Source: Anthoceros angustus (Eukaryota > Streptophyta > Anthocerotopsida > Anthocerotales > Anthocerotaceae). Taken from it: 64,000 nucleotides of DNA. Made by a program: the position numbers and the translations under genes. Under the pieces are notes generated by a model that was given only the letters and a program-made list of their open reading frames with translations, was not told the DNA's origin and searched no databases. Positions 23,837-33,990 of the stretch are shown piece by piece (positions within the stretch are counted from its first letter, which is position 1; each line of letters begins with the position of its first letter). The stretch covers positions 1,178,001-1,242,000 of the forward strand of contig MU008162.1 of the NCBI GenBank assembly GCA_010909165.1. Direction: 5' to 3'.

Positions 23837-24557
23837 CTCTTTGATCCTACCTCTCGCAGAGTCATTCATGCTAGAACCGTTGTTTTTTATGAACATCCAA
23901 TTTTGAAGACTGTAGAATCAGTTGATTCTTCTGCCCTTGAATTTCCCGCCCTCAAACCTGTGTCACATGAGGAACCCGAGACAGAAAGTGATCTCGATGT
24001 TGCAGAATTTCCTACCTTTGATCCTTCTTTTGTCCCGACTGCTGTTCCCCATGTTGGTCCTGATCTTGTAGATATTGCTGATCCCCTCGATGGTGTTGTT
24101 GACCTTCCCCAGCCTGATTTTGTTGCTGGTCAGCCCGTTAGACTCCCTCTTGATTTACCTCCCGATCCTGATCCCGGTTTGCCTCAACGTTAGGAAGATT
24201 TTGCTATTGATGAGCCTGTCGAATATGTCATGCCTCCTCCTGAACCTTCAGCCCCTATTCGCCGATCTACCCGTACACATAGATCCCGGGATTAGTGGCT
24301 GGAGCAACCTTACCGACGTGAAGACTGGATTGGTCGGAGAGATCAGGCTCCTGTTCCTCGTCCTGTTGGCTCTGACGCTGGTGATTTGGTGACTGACACT
24401 GTCCACTTTACTGTCAATCCTGGTTACGAGCTACAATCTTATCAAGAGGCAATTACAGGACCTGACTCTAAGCAATGGACCCATCAACTCCGAGTATGAT
24501 TCCCTCAGTACTAATCATACCTGGGAGCTTTGCCGACCCCCTCAGGGGAGGAAGATT

Positions 24558-25331
24558 GTGAGTAGTAAGTGGGTCTTCAAGCTCAAATATCGGGCAGATG
24601 GGTCGATTGCTCGCTATAAGGCACGGCTCGTTGCTCGAGGCTTTTCTCAAGTTCCCGGCTTGGACTACCACGACACTTTCTCTCCCGTGGTCAAAGCTCA
24701 GTCCCTACGCGCGCTATTTGCTATGTCCTCCTTTTTCTCCCTCTTTGTCCATCAGATGGATGTGAAGACGGCGTTTCTTCATGGCCGATTGGAGGAAGAA
24801 ATCTACATGCAACAGACGGAAGGACATGAAATTTCTGGTAAGGAAGATTGGGTCTGTAAGCTGCTCAAGACAATATATGGTCTAAAACAGAGTCCAAGAG
24901 CATGGTATGCATGCATTGATGAGTTCTTACAGGACCTTAGTTTTGAGAAGTCGACGACCAATTCTAATATGTACTTGCTTCAGGATGTTGATGGATTTGT
25001 CATCTTGGCTCTTTACGTAGATAATTGCATTCTTTTGGGTACTGACCTGTCAAGAATAGAGAGGGTCAAAGGTCTACTGTCAGGGAGGTTCGAGATGGTA
25101 GATGTAGGTGAGCTGTCCTACTGCCTAAGTACTCAACTTTTACGAAATACAGAGAATGGGCAGTTAGTTATTCACCAAGAGAAGTATATCTTCGACATGT
25201 TGTTCAAGTATAAGTTGATGGATGCCAAACCTGCTGCCACCCCCATGGAGGCTGGCTGTAAGTTGCTGAAGGAACAGTCACCTCAAACAGATGCTGACAA
25301 GGAAGCTATGCTTAATGTGCCGTATGCTTAG
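24558..25331 (+). pseudogene. Copia reverse transcriptase
   Basis: RT block order is intact: SKWVFKLKYRADGSI, YKARLVARGFSQ, FSPVVK, QMDVKTAFLHG, YGLKQSPRAWY, ALYVDNCILLG, and KPAATPMEAG at the end. The catalytic YVDD motif reads YVDN, with loss of the second aspartate, which should impair polymerase activity. The frame ends at a stop after NVPYA. Confidence 0.92.
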
Positions 25332-25343
25332 GCTGTTGGGTCT

Positions 25344-25988
25344 TTGATCTTTTGTTCCAATCACACTTGGCCTGACATCTCTCTCCCAATGAGTATGACC
25401 TCTCAGTTTTTGAAGGATCCTGGACATGTTCATTGGTCAACAACTAAACGAATTCTGCGCTATTTGAAAGGAACCAGCAAGTATGGAATCCATTATGCAA
25501 AACAGACAAAGGGTGAGGAAGCACTTACGTTGGTGGGTTACTGTGACGCTAATTGGGCGTCTGACCCAGATACAAGGAAGTCAGATTCTACATATGTATT
25601 TCTACTTGCTGGAGGTGCTGTGACTTGGTCATCTAAGAAACAATCTACAGTGTCATTATCTTCTACTGAAGCTGAGTATGCTGCTCTTACACAAGCTGCA
25701 AAAGAAGGCATTTGGTTGAGGCGTTTACTTAAGGACATGGGTCAGGAGCACACTCAACCGACTTTAATCTATTGTGATAATCAGTCTGCACTTACTCTTG
25801 CTCAAAATCCAGTCTTCCATGCCAGAACTAAACATATAGAGGTTCATCACCATTTCATCCGTGATGCTGTGAGTTCAAGTGAGATCTGTCTTGAGTACGT
25901 TCCTACAGGCTCTAATGCAGCTGATCTGCTTACAAAAGCTCTATCTAAAGTGAAGCATAACCAGTTCAAGGAGAGCGAGGAGTTCTAG
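25344..25988 (+). pseudogene. Copia RNase H
   Basis: Continuous 214-residue frame with HWSTTKRILRYLKGT, GYCDANWASDPDTRKS, SSTEAEYAALTQAAKEG, YCDNQSALTLAQNP, ARTKHIEVHHHFIRD and ADLLTKALSK. This is the complete C-terminal copia RNase H region, and the acidic residues are retained. It is separated from RT only by one stop codon. Confidence 0.92.
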
Positions 25989-26578
25989 ACTCCAGCGGCA
26001 TATGAGTTCATGCTAGTCTAGGAAGGACTGACTGTGGTGTGTTGCTAGCAGGGTACCTACGCTTATATGCTCAGATGGTGTTAGACTCTAAACTAGTGTC
26101 ATCAAAGAACAAGTATCTTCTGTCTCCTCTCTTCCTCCTTAGTATCTCGAGGTAGTTTGGATCGAAGTCGTGTTCAGGCTCTTCCTCGGTGTCTTCATCT
26201 TCTGTTGCATAGATTACTCCTGCCTCGTCATACAGTTTGTCTCTGGACACTGGTCGTCACACCACACCACGTTATTGTTCAGTTCTAGTTCAGGTTCTTC
26301 AGTTTGCTCAAACCACAACAACAGTGGGAGGTTTTGGAGTGCTGGAGAAACTTATTGTAAAATGACATAAAGTTTTCACTTGATCCGCCCCATCTGTACC
26401 AGTTCTCTCAGATCATGGTGATTCCCGTCTCGTCACAGATGTACACCTCTGGAGTTAGAGGATCATTCACCTTGTCACCATCAGTCACAATTCTCACAGT
26501 CTTGTTTGGGTGTACTCTAGGCAGAGTGAAAGGTCGGCCCCTGTAGTGTATAGGCAGGACCACCTTCTCTTCTCTCTG

Positions 26579-27213
26579 CTAAGGAACAACAACACTACTT
26601 AGAGGACCACAAGATGAGATGAAATTATGGCTGACAGGAGGACCAACTCTAGGTGCTTGATTAGCAATAGGAATGGCAAGGCCGTTGTGCTTCCTGAGCT
26701 CTTCAATTTCCCTTCTTAGCTCAGCCTCTTGCTGCTCCAGTTGTAAGACCCGATTCTCCCGGTACTTGTTCATGCGGCAAGTCTCCCTTCTGGTATGGTG
26801 CATCCACTCGGGCGTTCTTCCGTGCCTTGGACAGTATGGCGGGCGCTCGGGGTAGATGCAAGCCGGCCGTTTGTCTTCCAGAATTGGGTATGCTGGCGGA
26901 TTTGCAGGCGCGGGGTATGCTCCAGGTGTGTTGGCGACAGTGGGAGCAGCGGCCACAACTCTTACTTGACTCTGCCTCGTGGGAGTGTGCCTCTCTGCCA
27001 CTCACTGCGGCTGACAGTTGAAAGCGACTCCCTTTTCGTCACTTGTTTTTGAGTTGGAGACTTGGATGGGTGCGCTCGAAGTTCCGGTTGGGCTCCTTGA
27101 TGCCATCTTGCGCTCTCACTGACTCCGAAGCTTGCTTTGGCGCTAGGAGCTGATGGATTTGAAGGTGGAGTCTTGAATTCTGCACGCGCAAAGGACGATG
27201 GAGGGTAACTCAT
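26579..27213 (-). CDS. Antisense ORF pair between pol and 3' LTR
   Basis: On the strand opposite to gag-pol, two overlapping frames fill the 3' non-pol region. The first, 26962-27213, has an ATG start (MSYPPSSFARAEFKTPPS) and is Ser/Pro-rich. The second, about 26579-27001, is Pro/Ala-rich, then has a CPRHGRTPEWMHHTRRETC Cys/His cluster, then a coiled coil (RVLQLEQQEAELRREIEELRK). The second lacks its own clear ATG, so they may be one gene broken by a frameshift. I do not recognise the family. It may be an accessory antisense gene or gag-like sequence from a nested insert. Confidence 0.4.
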
Positions 27214-27342
27214 GTTTTTGAGGTGTATGCGAGTGATGATGTGCTGTACGCAAGGGTTTAGCTTGGGGTTTTGTTTAACCCTGTTCGTTAGATAAACTTT
27301 ATGAAACTCTACTCAACTTAGGTGGTTAGCAATGAGTGAGAG

Positions 27343-27542
27343 TGTTAGAGAACTAAGGTTTACTTAGTTACCATTGCTACCACTTAGGGTTAGTGATTTA
27401 TAGTAGTTATAACCGTTTTCTAGTCAGGTGATATATACACTACTTTGTATTATAGTTCTAAGTTCTATTACACTCTTCTTATCATGTAGATCGTCTATAC
27501 TAGTATTGTTGTGCATGATTAACAATCTTTAGAAACGCCACA
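27343..27542 (+). repeat. 3' LTR of the 20.9-kb copia element
   Basis: 200 bp, same termini as the 5' LTR, with a handful of substitutions (for example GATTTATAG versus GATTAATAG, and CGTCTATAC versus CATCTATAC). It is followed by GTTAT, the second copy of the target duplication. Confidence 0.95.
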
Positions 27543-27703
27543 GTTATGATTGGGCATGATGGCCTCACATATTGTCTAACATACAATAACAATCACAATT
27601 TCCCTCAACAATTTGTATTCAGCCAAAACTCCAACAATGCTTGTGTTTGTTCGGTGCCCACTCGTTGAAGTTGCTCCTCCATGGCATTCTCCAAATAAAA
27701 TGG

Positions 27704-28751
27704 CTAATAGTGCATGGGATAAGGGTTTGGATTTTCCACCACATTTGCCACATCAGGCTCCTTGTGCATGATGCAAAAATTATGTAACACTGTGCAAGCT
27801 ACTACAGTTTTCCCCACATAAGGAAGAGCCACATTTATGTCCTTCAAAATACGCCACCTGTTCTTCAAATTCCCAAATGCATTTTCAATTTTCACCCTTC
27901 CTTTGCGCAAACTCCTATTGAACCTTCGTTTGTCTGGTGCGCATGGTATATCATATGCCTTCATGAGGAAAGGCATGATTGGATAAGCACTATCACCAAC
28001 AATAAAAGGCCGAACATTAGTGTTGCCAACTAATATCGCTGGCTCCGTCAAGATGTCATGTCGATGTAATCTTGCCCACACACTACTCTTCCAACACAGT
28101 CATGGACACCTCACGGAGCAATGCAACTTACATCCAAAAGATTTGATTATAGTCACAGACTCCTTGAAGAATGACGCTATGCATATCATGACGTGACCAA
28201 TATCTGCTGGAGTATACTTGTTAGCGGCTTAGTAGCCAATTTGATGTGCGAACCATCAATTGCACCCACCATATTTGGAACTCCTGGTGCAAAAAACTTA
28301 TCTACACATGCTAGTTGTCGTTGGCCACTTGGCATGTTGATGAACTTTGAAGCCAACTTCCTTGGATTACTAAGGATGCTAGTAATCAACTTGGTATACT
28401 CACATGGATGGTCCAACTCCATAGGTGTTAGCGACAACTTTAGGAGATGCTCCATAAGCTAACCTATGCAAGACCATGGCAACTCCAAGCTCAAGTTACA
28501 GAGGTGGCCTGCTAGACTTCTTCTGGATGTAAGGACGTAATTCGTCCACCAAAAGCTTGAAAGTTAAGTAGGCCATCCTGTACTCCTTCCTCCATTGTGC
28601 ATCCAACTGTTCTTGCCCCATAAGGTGCCAAGCAAGTAAAGGACTCCAAGTTGTATTTTGGCACAGAAACTTCCACCAAAATCTTGAAGTTTCCACCAAA
28701 ATCTCGTTGAAGACTGTTGCTCAATATCCCAATGAAAGAAGTACGCTCCAA
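27704..28751 (-). pseudogene. PIF/Harbinger transposase, frameshifted
   Basis: DDE transposase of the PIF/Harbinger (DDE_Tnp_4) type in pieces. Frames at 28496-28699 and 28186-28455 carry the N-terminal part and GVPNMVGAIDGSHIKL with the first catalytic Asp. About 28090-28190 reads HSVILQGVCDYNQIFW in another frame, with the second Asp. 27704-28081 carries IVGDSAYPIMPFLMKAY, FNRSLRKGRVKIENAFGNLKNRWRIL (catalytic Glu) and LHNFCI. Stops and shifts separate the frames, so it is inactive. It faces the coiled-coil ORF at 20.1 kb across the copia insertion. Confidence 0.88.
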
Positions 28752-30202
28752 CCAATGAAAGTATTAAAGGAATAACAAAACATCCATTATTATTCATCAC
28801 ACCATCATCTAACTGTGAGCTAAAAACCATAGGTAGATCCGTGCATTCTACATAAGATTTCATGAAAAAACCAAATAAAATATTAAATAACATGGGATCC
28901 ATGACCCCAAGCAAACAAAGGACAAGAAACGCAAGGCCAGGTCTAGACACAAGGCCAAGGGAGCGGAATCGACAACACAACAAGCCACACAACAGAAAAT
29001 GAAGTTGAAAATGAGAAGACGAGCCTCCTGTATCCTCACGATGCTATTTTTGTAATATAATATTAGTACCATAACATCACGGGTCATGGGACCACAGCTC
29101 GGCCCTGCGTGACACGGCCCGGTCCTGCGCCTTGCTGCGCAGTATCGACCTTATCGTTTGGTTAAAGAAACCGAAAAAGAAGGGGATCGGACCTTATCGT
29201 TTGGTTAAAAAAACCGAAAAAGACGGGGTTCGCCCGATCTTTACGGCGAGTCTACGCAGCATGCCCGGTTCCGATGTGAACAGGCCATCACTCTGGGCTA
29301 GGAAAGCAAGCTCTTGGCCTCCTCGTGCTGAAATAGCTATGAGTCCCTATTAAAATACTATTTTAATATGTGCCTAAGGCATTTCCTCGCACGCCTAAAT
29401 TAATTGTCAATTGCCGTTGAGTCATAATACTATTGCGACACCATTTTACAGTGCCCGACAATTGCCATTGAGTCCCCGTTACAATACCATTTTATAGTGT
29501 GCGCGAGGCATCTCCTCATACGCATTAATCAATTGTGAACCCCTCGCCAATGCGAAAGCGCACAGGTCCCAATACACAGCCTGGATACCCGCTACAGTCG
29601 CACGGTCCCAGCACTATGTGCGAAACGCTGGAGGAAGCGCAGAGAATCCCTGACATAGCAGTACATATCTACAAATCCAATGTCAATTACTTAGCGGGTG
29701 TAAAGAATACCTTCCAAGTCCGCATTCGACAGTTTTATTTCTGAACTCCATACAATACCAGCAAGGATAATTTAATTGGTCATCGTCAGTTCCACGACGC
29801 TAAGGGGATAGTCATGGCTTCTCTTCCGGGCCAAGGGACGCAGCTCATCTTCCCGGACAAGGAAGCCGAGGGACGCTTAAGAAATGGCCACTGAAAAGAG
29901 GAACATTAGGAAGGCTGTATAGGGTGGTACAGACTGGTAGCTCTGGCCGCTGCCCCGCTGCTTGATCCATGGATGGGAGTGTCCTGGCTGGCATGGCAAG
30001 GGAGACAAAAATGTGGCTCGTCTGCAGGGTTTCCAGAGTACGAGTTCGGGAACAGGAGATGAGAAAGGGAAGAATGGTCAGTGTAATGGTACAAGGTGCA
30101 GCTGGAACAAGGAGGCAAGGATCCTGAGCCGGCATCTCGAGCAGGGACCGCGCTGGGAATCAACAGAATGTTGACAGTGGAAGCTGGCTGGCTGGCTGAC
30201 CT
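28752..30202. other. No gene seen; short repeats
   Basis: Sequence downstream of the USP-RLCK stop (that gene is on the minus strand). It contains a 43-bp tandem repeat (29147-29232) and a looser repeated block (about 29404-29525, sharing CAATTGCC.TTGAGTC and ACCATTTTA.AGTG). No coding motif is recognised. Confidence 0.4.
29147..29232. repeat. 43-bp tandem duplication
   Basis: GACCTTATCGTTTGGTTAAA begins at 29147 and again at 29190; each unit is 43 bp. Only a few bases differ, so the duplication is recent. Confidence 0.85.
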
Positions 30203-33200
30203 TCAGTCGAAGCTGGACGACCGGCTGTAGCGGCCATTCATGTACTCCTCCAGGCTCTTGTTGGTAGGTGCAAGGTCCTCGCTTACAGCATCATCGTTGT
30301 CATCCACGCCAAGCATAGCCAATGCCATATGAATTTTCATATCAGGTTTTCCGTGATCGAGCTTTGAGAATTCGTCGTCCATTTCAGGGGAAGGCTTGCG
30401 GTTTTCCCGGTTTAGCCAAACCGTCAAATCCTCGGTGTCGCCAGACAGAATTCTCAAAATCTGCAGAGGGGAAGTTCAACGTTAGAGATGGGCAGACATC
30501 TTAACTTGCAGAAGACAGGATTCTTGTCCATGTTGCACACTTACCCGGCTTATCTTTGGTCGATACGGGGCAGACTGGCGGACACATAGGCTTGCAGCGA
30601 AGACCATCAGTGACAGTTGTTTGGTATCATATCTGCCTTCTAGCTGAGGGTCAACCAACTTGTCCAGAGCAACGTCATCGAGTAAAGGCTGGGCCTGTTT
30701 CACAGCGGTTATGGGTTATGTTAGACTGTAGTGGCTGACAACAATATTCTGAGTAATTTTCTTCAAATCCAGGCTGCAAAATTGGGAAGGACGATATCTA
30801 TGATGCTGATGATCGGAGGGAGCATTCAGTGTAAGACCCCCAAGTATTATGCCCAGCTGAAAAATCTACCACAACTTCTTGCATGAACACTGAGCCACAA
30901 GTTTGCAAGACAAAGGAAAGAGAACTCACCCAGCTGACAATATTTTCCCGGCCTTTAGGCCTTGAAGAATCGATCGGTGGCTGGCCCGTTATTAGCTCCA
31001 AAAGCACAACGCCGAATGAGTATACGTCTGTTTTATCATCAACTCGCCCATACAGAAAATATTCAGGAGCGAGGTACCTGTCACAAAAATCTCATGAGTT
31101 TCCGGACAGCAGAAATATCCTTCCAAAAGACGACAAAAGTTTCCAAAAGACGACAAAAGTTTCCCAAAGACTGTTTACAGTCTAGGTGACGAGGGACACG
31201 CACCCGAACGTGCCAACAACGTCACCGCAGTCAATGTAAGTGGCGTCCTCTGGTGCCCACTTGGCAAGGCCAAAATCTGAAACCTGACCATCAGAAAATC
31301 AGAGTCAGTAGATATAAATCACTGCACTGATCTTCACAGATCCAAAACCCCAGACGATGTACTAACCAGTGGCTCAAAGTCTGCAGATAAGAGAATATTT
31401 GAGGCCTTGATATCTCTGTGAAACACACGCCTTGGACAACCCTCATGTAGATAGTTGAGGCCTTCAGCAACCCCAACTGCAACTTGCTGCCGAATGTTCC
31501 ACTCTAATACTCCTCTACCTTTGCTTCCTGCAAAACAGAGCTCCGTCAAACAACAGAACTGGGCTGAACAAGGAAAACGAGACCTTCACAGACGGACAGC
31601 AATTGCGTTGGGAAGTCCAGTTTGGCTCTTGAAGTCTAACCGTGTAGATTCTCTTCCAGATTTCCACCAGCCAGAAAGTTGTAAACCAGACAGAGATTCT
31701 CGCCATCGACACAGTATCCAAGAAGAGAAACTATCCGTGGATGATTCAATGAGGTGATTATCTCGACTTCAGTGAGAAGCTCTTTCAGAGCATCTGCTCT
31801 TTCCTGGAGGAAGCTCTTCACAGCTACTGTTGAACCATCCGAGAGCTGACCCTTAAATACCCGACTACACCCTCCCTTCCCAACCACGTTGCCTGAAAGC
31901 CATACAAAGAAACCACGGTGAGCAAATATCAACCTCCTGCTTGCTTGCTGCCTTCCACTCAGACTCCCTTAGGAGCACTCTCAATCACAGCAGCCCACAT
32001 CTCAAAAGGCATATCGTCACAAGTCATACTCTCTGAGAATTTTCCTGTCGCGAGCTCCAACTCTGCATAAGTAAACGGCCTGCATCTCTTGTTCTTGCAC
32101 AGGTTTTCCAAAGTCTGAGTAAATGCGGACATCGAAGATAACTTCTGTCTCCTGACATGCACCGGCTCCTCAGAGAGTAGAGTCCCCGAATCACCCAAAG
32201 ATCGGAAGCCCTTCACGGATCTCAAGTCAGCTAAAGAACGGGTGGGAGCTGGAAAGGAGGACACGCTATGCCGTGCAGGTTCAATTTTCTCACATCCCGC
32301 TTGAAGTTGCAAACACTTGGGAGACTGCAGCACCATCCTCGACCGGGAAGGGAGGTTCAGAGCCCACCTAACCACTGACAAGCTCCTTGCTGCTTCTTGG
32401 GGTGTAGCCAAAGTCCGAGAAGATATATCGCGATGGCGCAGAGGCCACCCAATCTGGAAGTCGTCCCTTTCCCCTGACTCCCCTTCAGCAGCATCCCCTT
32501 GCCCCGACTCCTCTTGGACAGCAGCATCACTTGGACACAGTGCTCGATCCCGAGAAGGTGAGAAGCAAAACCTGAGTGGATCTGTTGAGTTGCCAGACCT
32601 GCACGGAGCCCATACTTGGTCGGCTTCCTGAGCATTTCCTTCTGCATCCTCTAACTGCTCCTCAAACTCGATAGCCTCCAGCGAATGCCTGCCGGTGCTG
32701 GCTCCAGAATCACCTGCCTTGCTGGTGGTGATGTCTTGAGCAGGAAAAGCACGGGAGTAGAATGCGGCATCAACCCTCTTCCTCGACAGTGACAACCTGA
32801 ATGTCTCAAACGGCGCTTCCCTAGGTGATCGAAGGACACTGACAGGCGAGTGGGGGCCGTCAGAGCCCTTCAAAGAACCTGAAAATGAATCACTTCGACA
32901 ACCACCAGAAGCAGAGGAGAAGGAGTTGACTGATTCCGCCCGAGGGCTCTCAGGCTCAGGAAAAGAGTCTGAAACCCGGTCTTTCCTCAACTCAGCCCCG
33001 AACACCGTCCTAGATTTCTCCGTACTGGCCGAAAGGGAAAAACCAGTTCTGCTGCTCACTCGTTTGAAACTCCTCTGCAACGCATTCATCACACCGGGTC
33101 TGCTACTAGAATTGCCACCGCCTGCATAAGACCAAGCACAAAGACAGCACCAAGCGTCCCGTCAGCCAATGCTGTCTTCCCCATCCTCCGCAGCATGGGC

Positions 33201-33990
33201 AGCACCCAACCCATCTTTCCTTTCCCTCGCATTACCTGAAGCACTGGGTAGCTTGCCCTGTCTCTCAAAAATGACTCTCCCTTCTCCACCACGACCACAG
33301 ACCACGTAGAAGGCAGACGGTTCAGGCAGTACTTCGCAAGCGAATCCTGCCTGGAGCATCACACAACCATAAGGAAATCAGCGTCACCAACACAAACCAA
33401 GCCGCCGCAATGCCAAATCCAAATCCAAACCCAAAGCCAACGCCGCCAATTCTTACCCAATCCCGGCATGCCTGCTGGCGCCCAACACCAAAATGGAACC
33501 ATCGTGCGACCTGACTTCTTCAATCAACACCCTCCTAACCTTGGTCCCGTTCACAATCCTGACCTGCAAATCAACCTGCGCGCAACAGAACCTCCGTCAT
33601 TCAGCGCTGCGAAAGGCCAACTCCGTCTCCTCGCCCACCCAGCCGCAAAACAAACAACCCAGCAAGCAACCAACAACAACCCACCTGCCGCATGCTACAG
33701 AGCCCCTCATACACCGAGAGCACACTACAAAATGTGCTGGCGAGCTGAAATTTGTGCACCTCCACGTCCGACTTGCTCATGCGCGAGGACGGGGAGAGCG
33801 CAACATGCACCGCCCGAACTCTGTCCCCCGGCATCGCCAGCTTGGCGAGCGCCCACGTGAGCAGCTCTCGGCATTCCGGGCTGAGCTTCATGCCCACCAA
33901 AATCAACCGCCCGTTCTTCTTCCCCGCCACCTCACCCCGCCCACCGGCACTCCCCCTGTCCACCTCGGCGCCCGCCATCTCCAAACCCAT
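30203..33990 (-). CDS. USP-domain receptor-like cytoplasmic kinase
   Basis: Ser/Thr kinase with an N-terminal universal stress protein domain, an RLCK type known in plants; probably cytosolic, with no signal peptide. Ten exons: 33685-33990, 33457-33563, 33211-33350, 32030-33121, 31641-31892, 31367-31527, 31204-31283, 30930-31077, 30545-30694 and 30203-30460, giving 897 residues. Exons 1-3 encode the USP fold ([33 protein letters not shown]). Exon 4 is a long Ser-rich linker ending [15 protein letters not shown]. The kinase shows [37 protein letters not shown] and [20 protein letters not shown], so all catalytic residues are present. The exon 3 donor is uncertain: the frame-keeping site at 33210 (GTTGGG) is weak, while GTAATG at 33235 looks better but shifts the frame. 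Substrates are unknown. Confidence 0.9.
31121..31160. repeat. Perfect 20-bp tandem duplication in a kinase intron
   Basis: TTCCAAAAGACGACAAAAGT occurs at 31121-31140 and again at 31141-31160, inside the intron 31078-31203 of the USP-RLCK gene. It leaves both splice sites intact. Confidence 0.9.

Larger units (their letters stand above)
20873..27542 (+). mobile_element. Ty1/copia LTR retrotransposon with 5-bp TSD
   Basis: A 6.67-kb copia element. LTRs of 200 bp (20873-21072 and 27343-27542) start TG and end CA, and differ at only a few positions. GTTAT immediately precedes the 5' LTR (20868-20872) and follows the 3' LTR (27543-27547), a perfect 5-bp target duplication. The primer site TGGTATCAGAGC starts at 21073. 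Inside, in copia order, are gag, zinc knuckle, protease, integrase, reverse transcriptase and RNase H. Several in-frame stops and frameshifts interrupt them, so it is not autonomous. About 1.35 kb between RNase H and the 3' LTR is not ordinary pol and holds an antisense ORF. The LTR similarity suggests fairly recent insertion. Confidence 0.96.
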
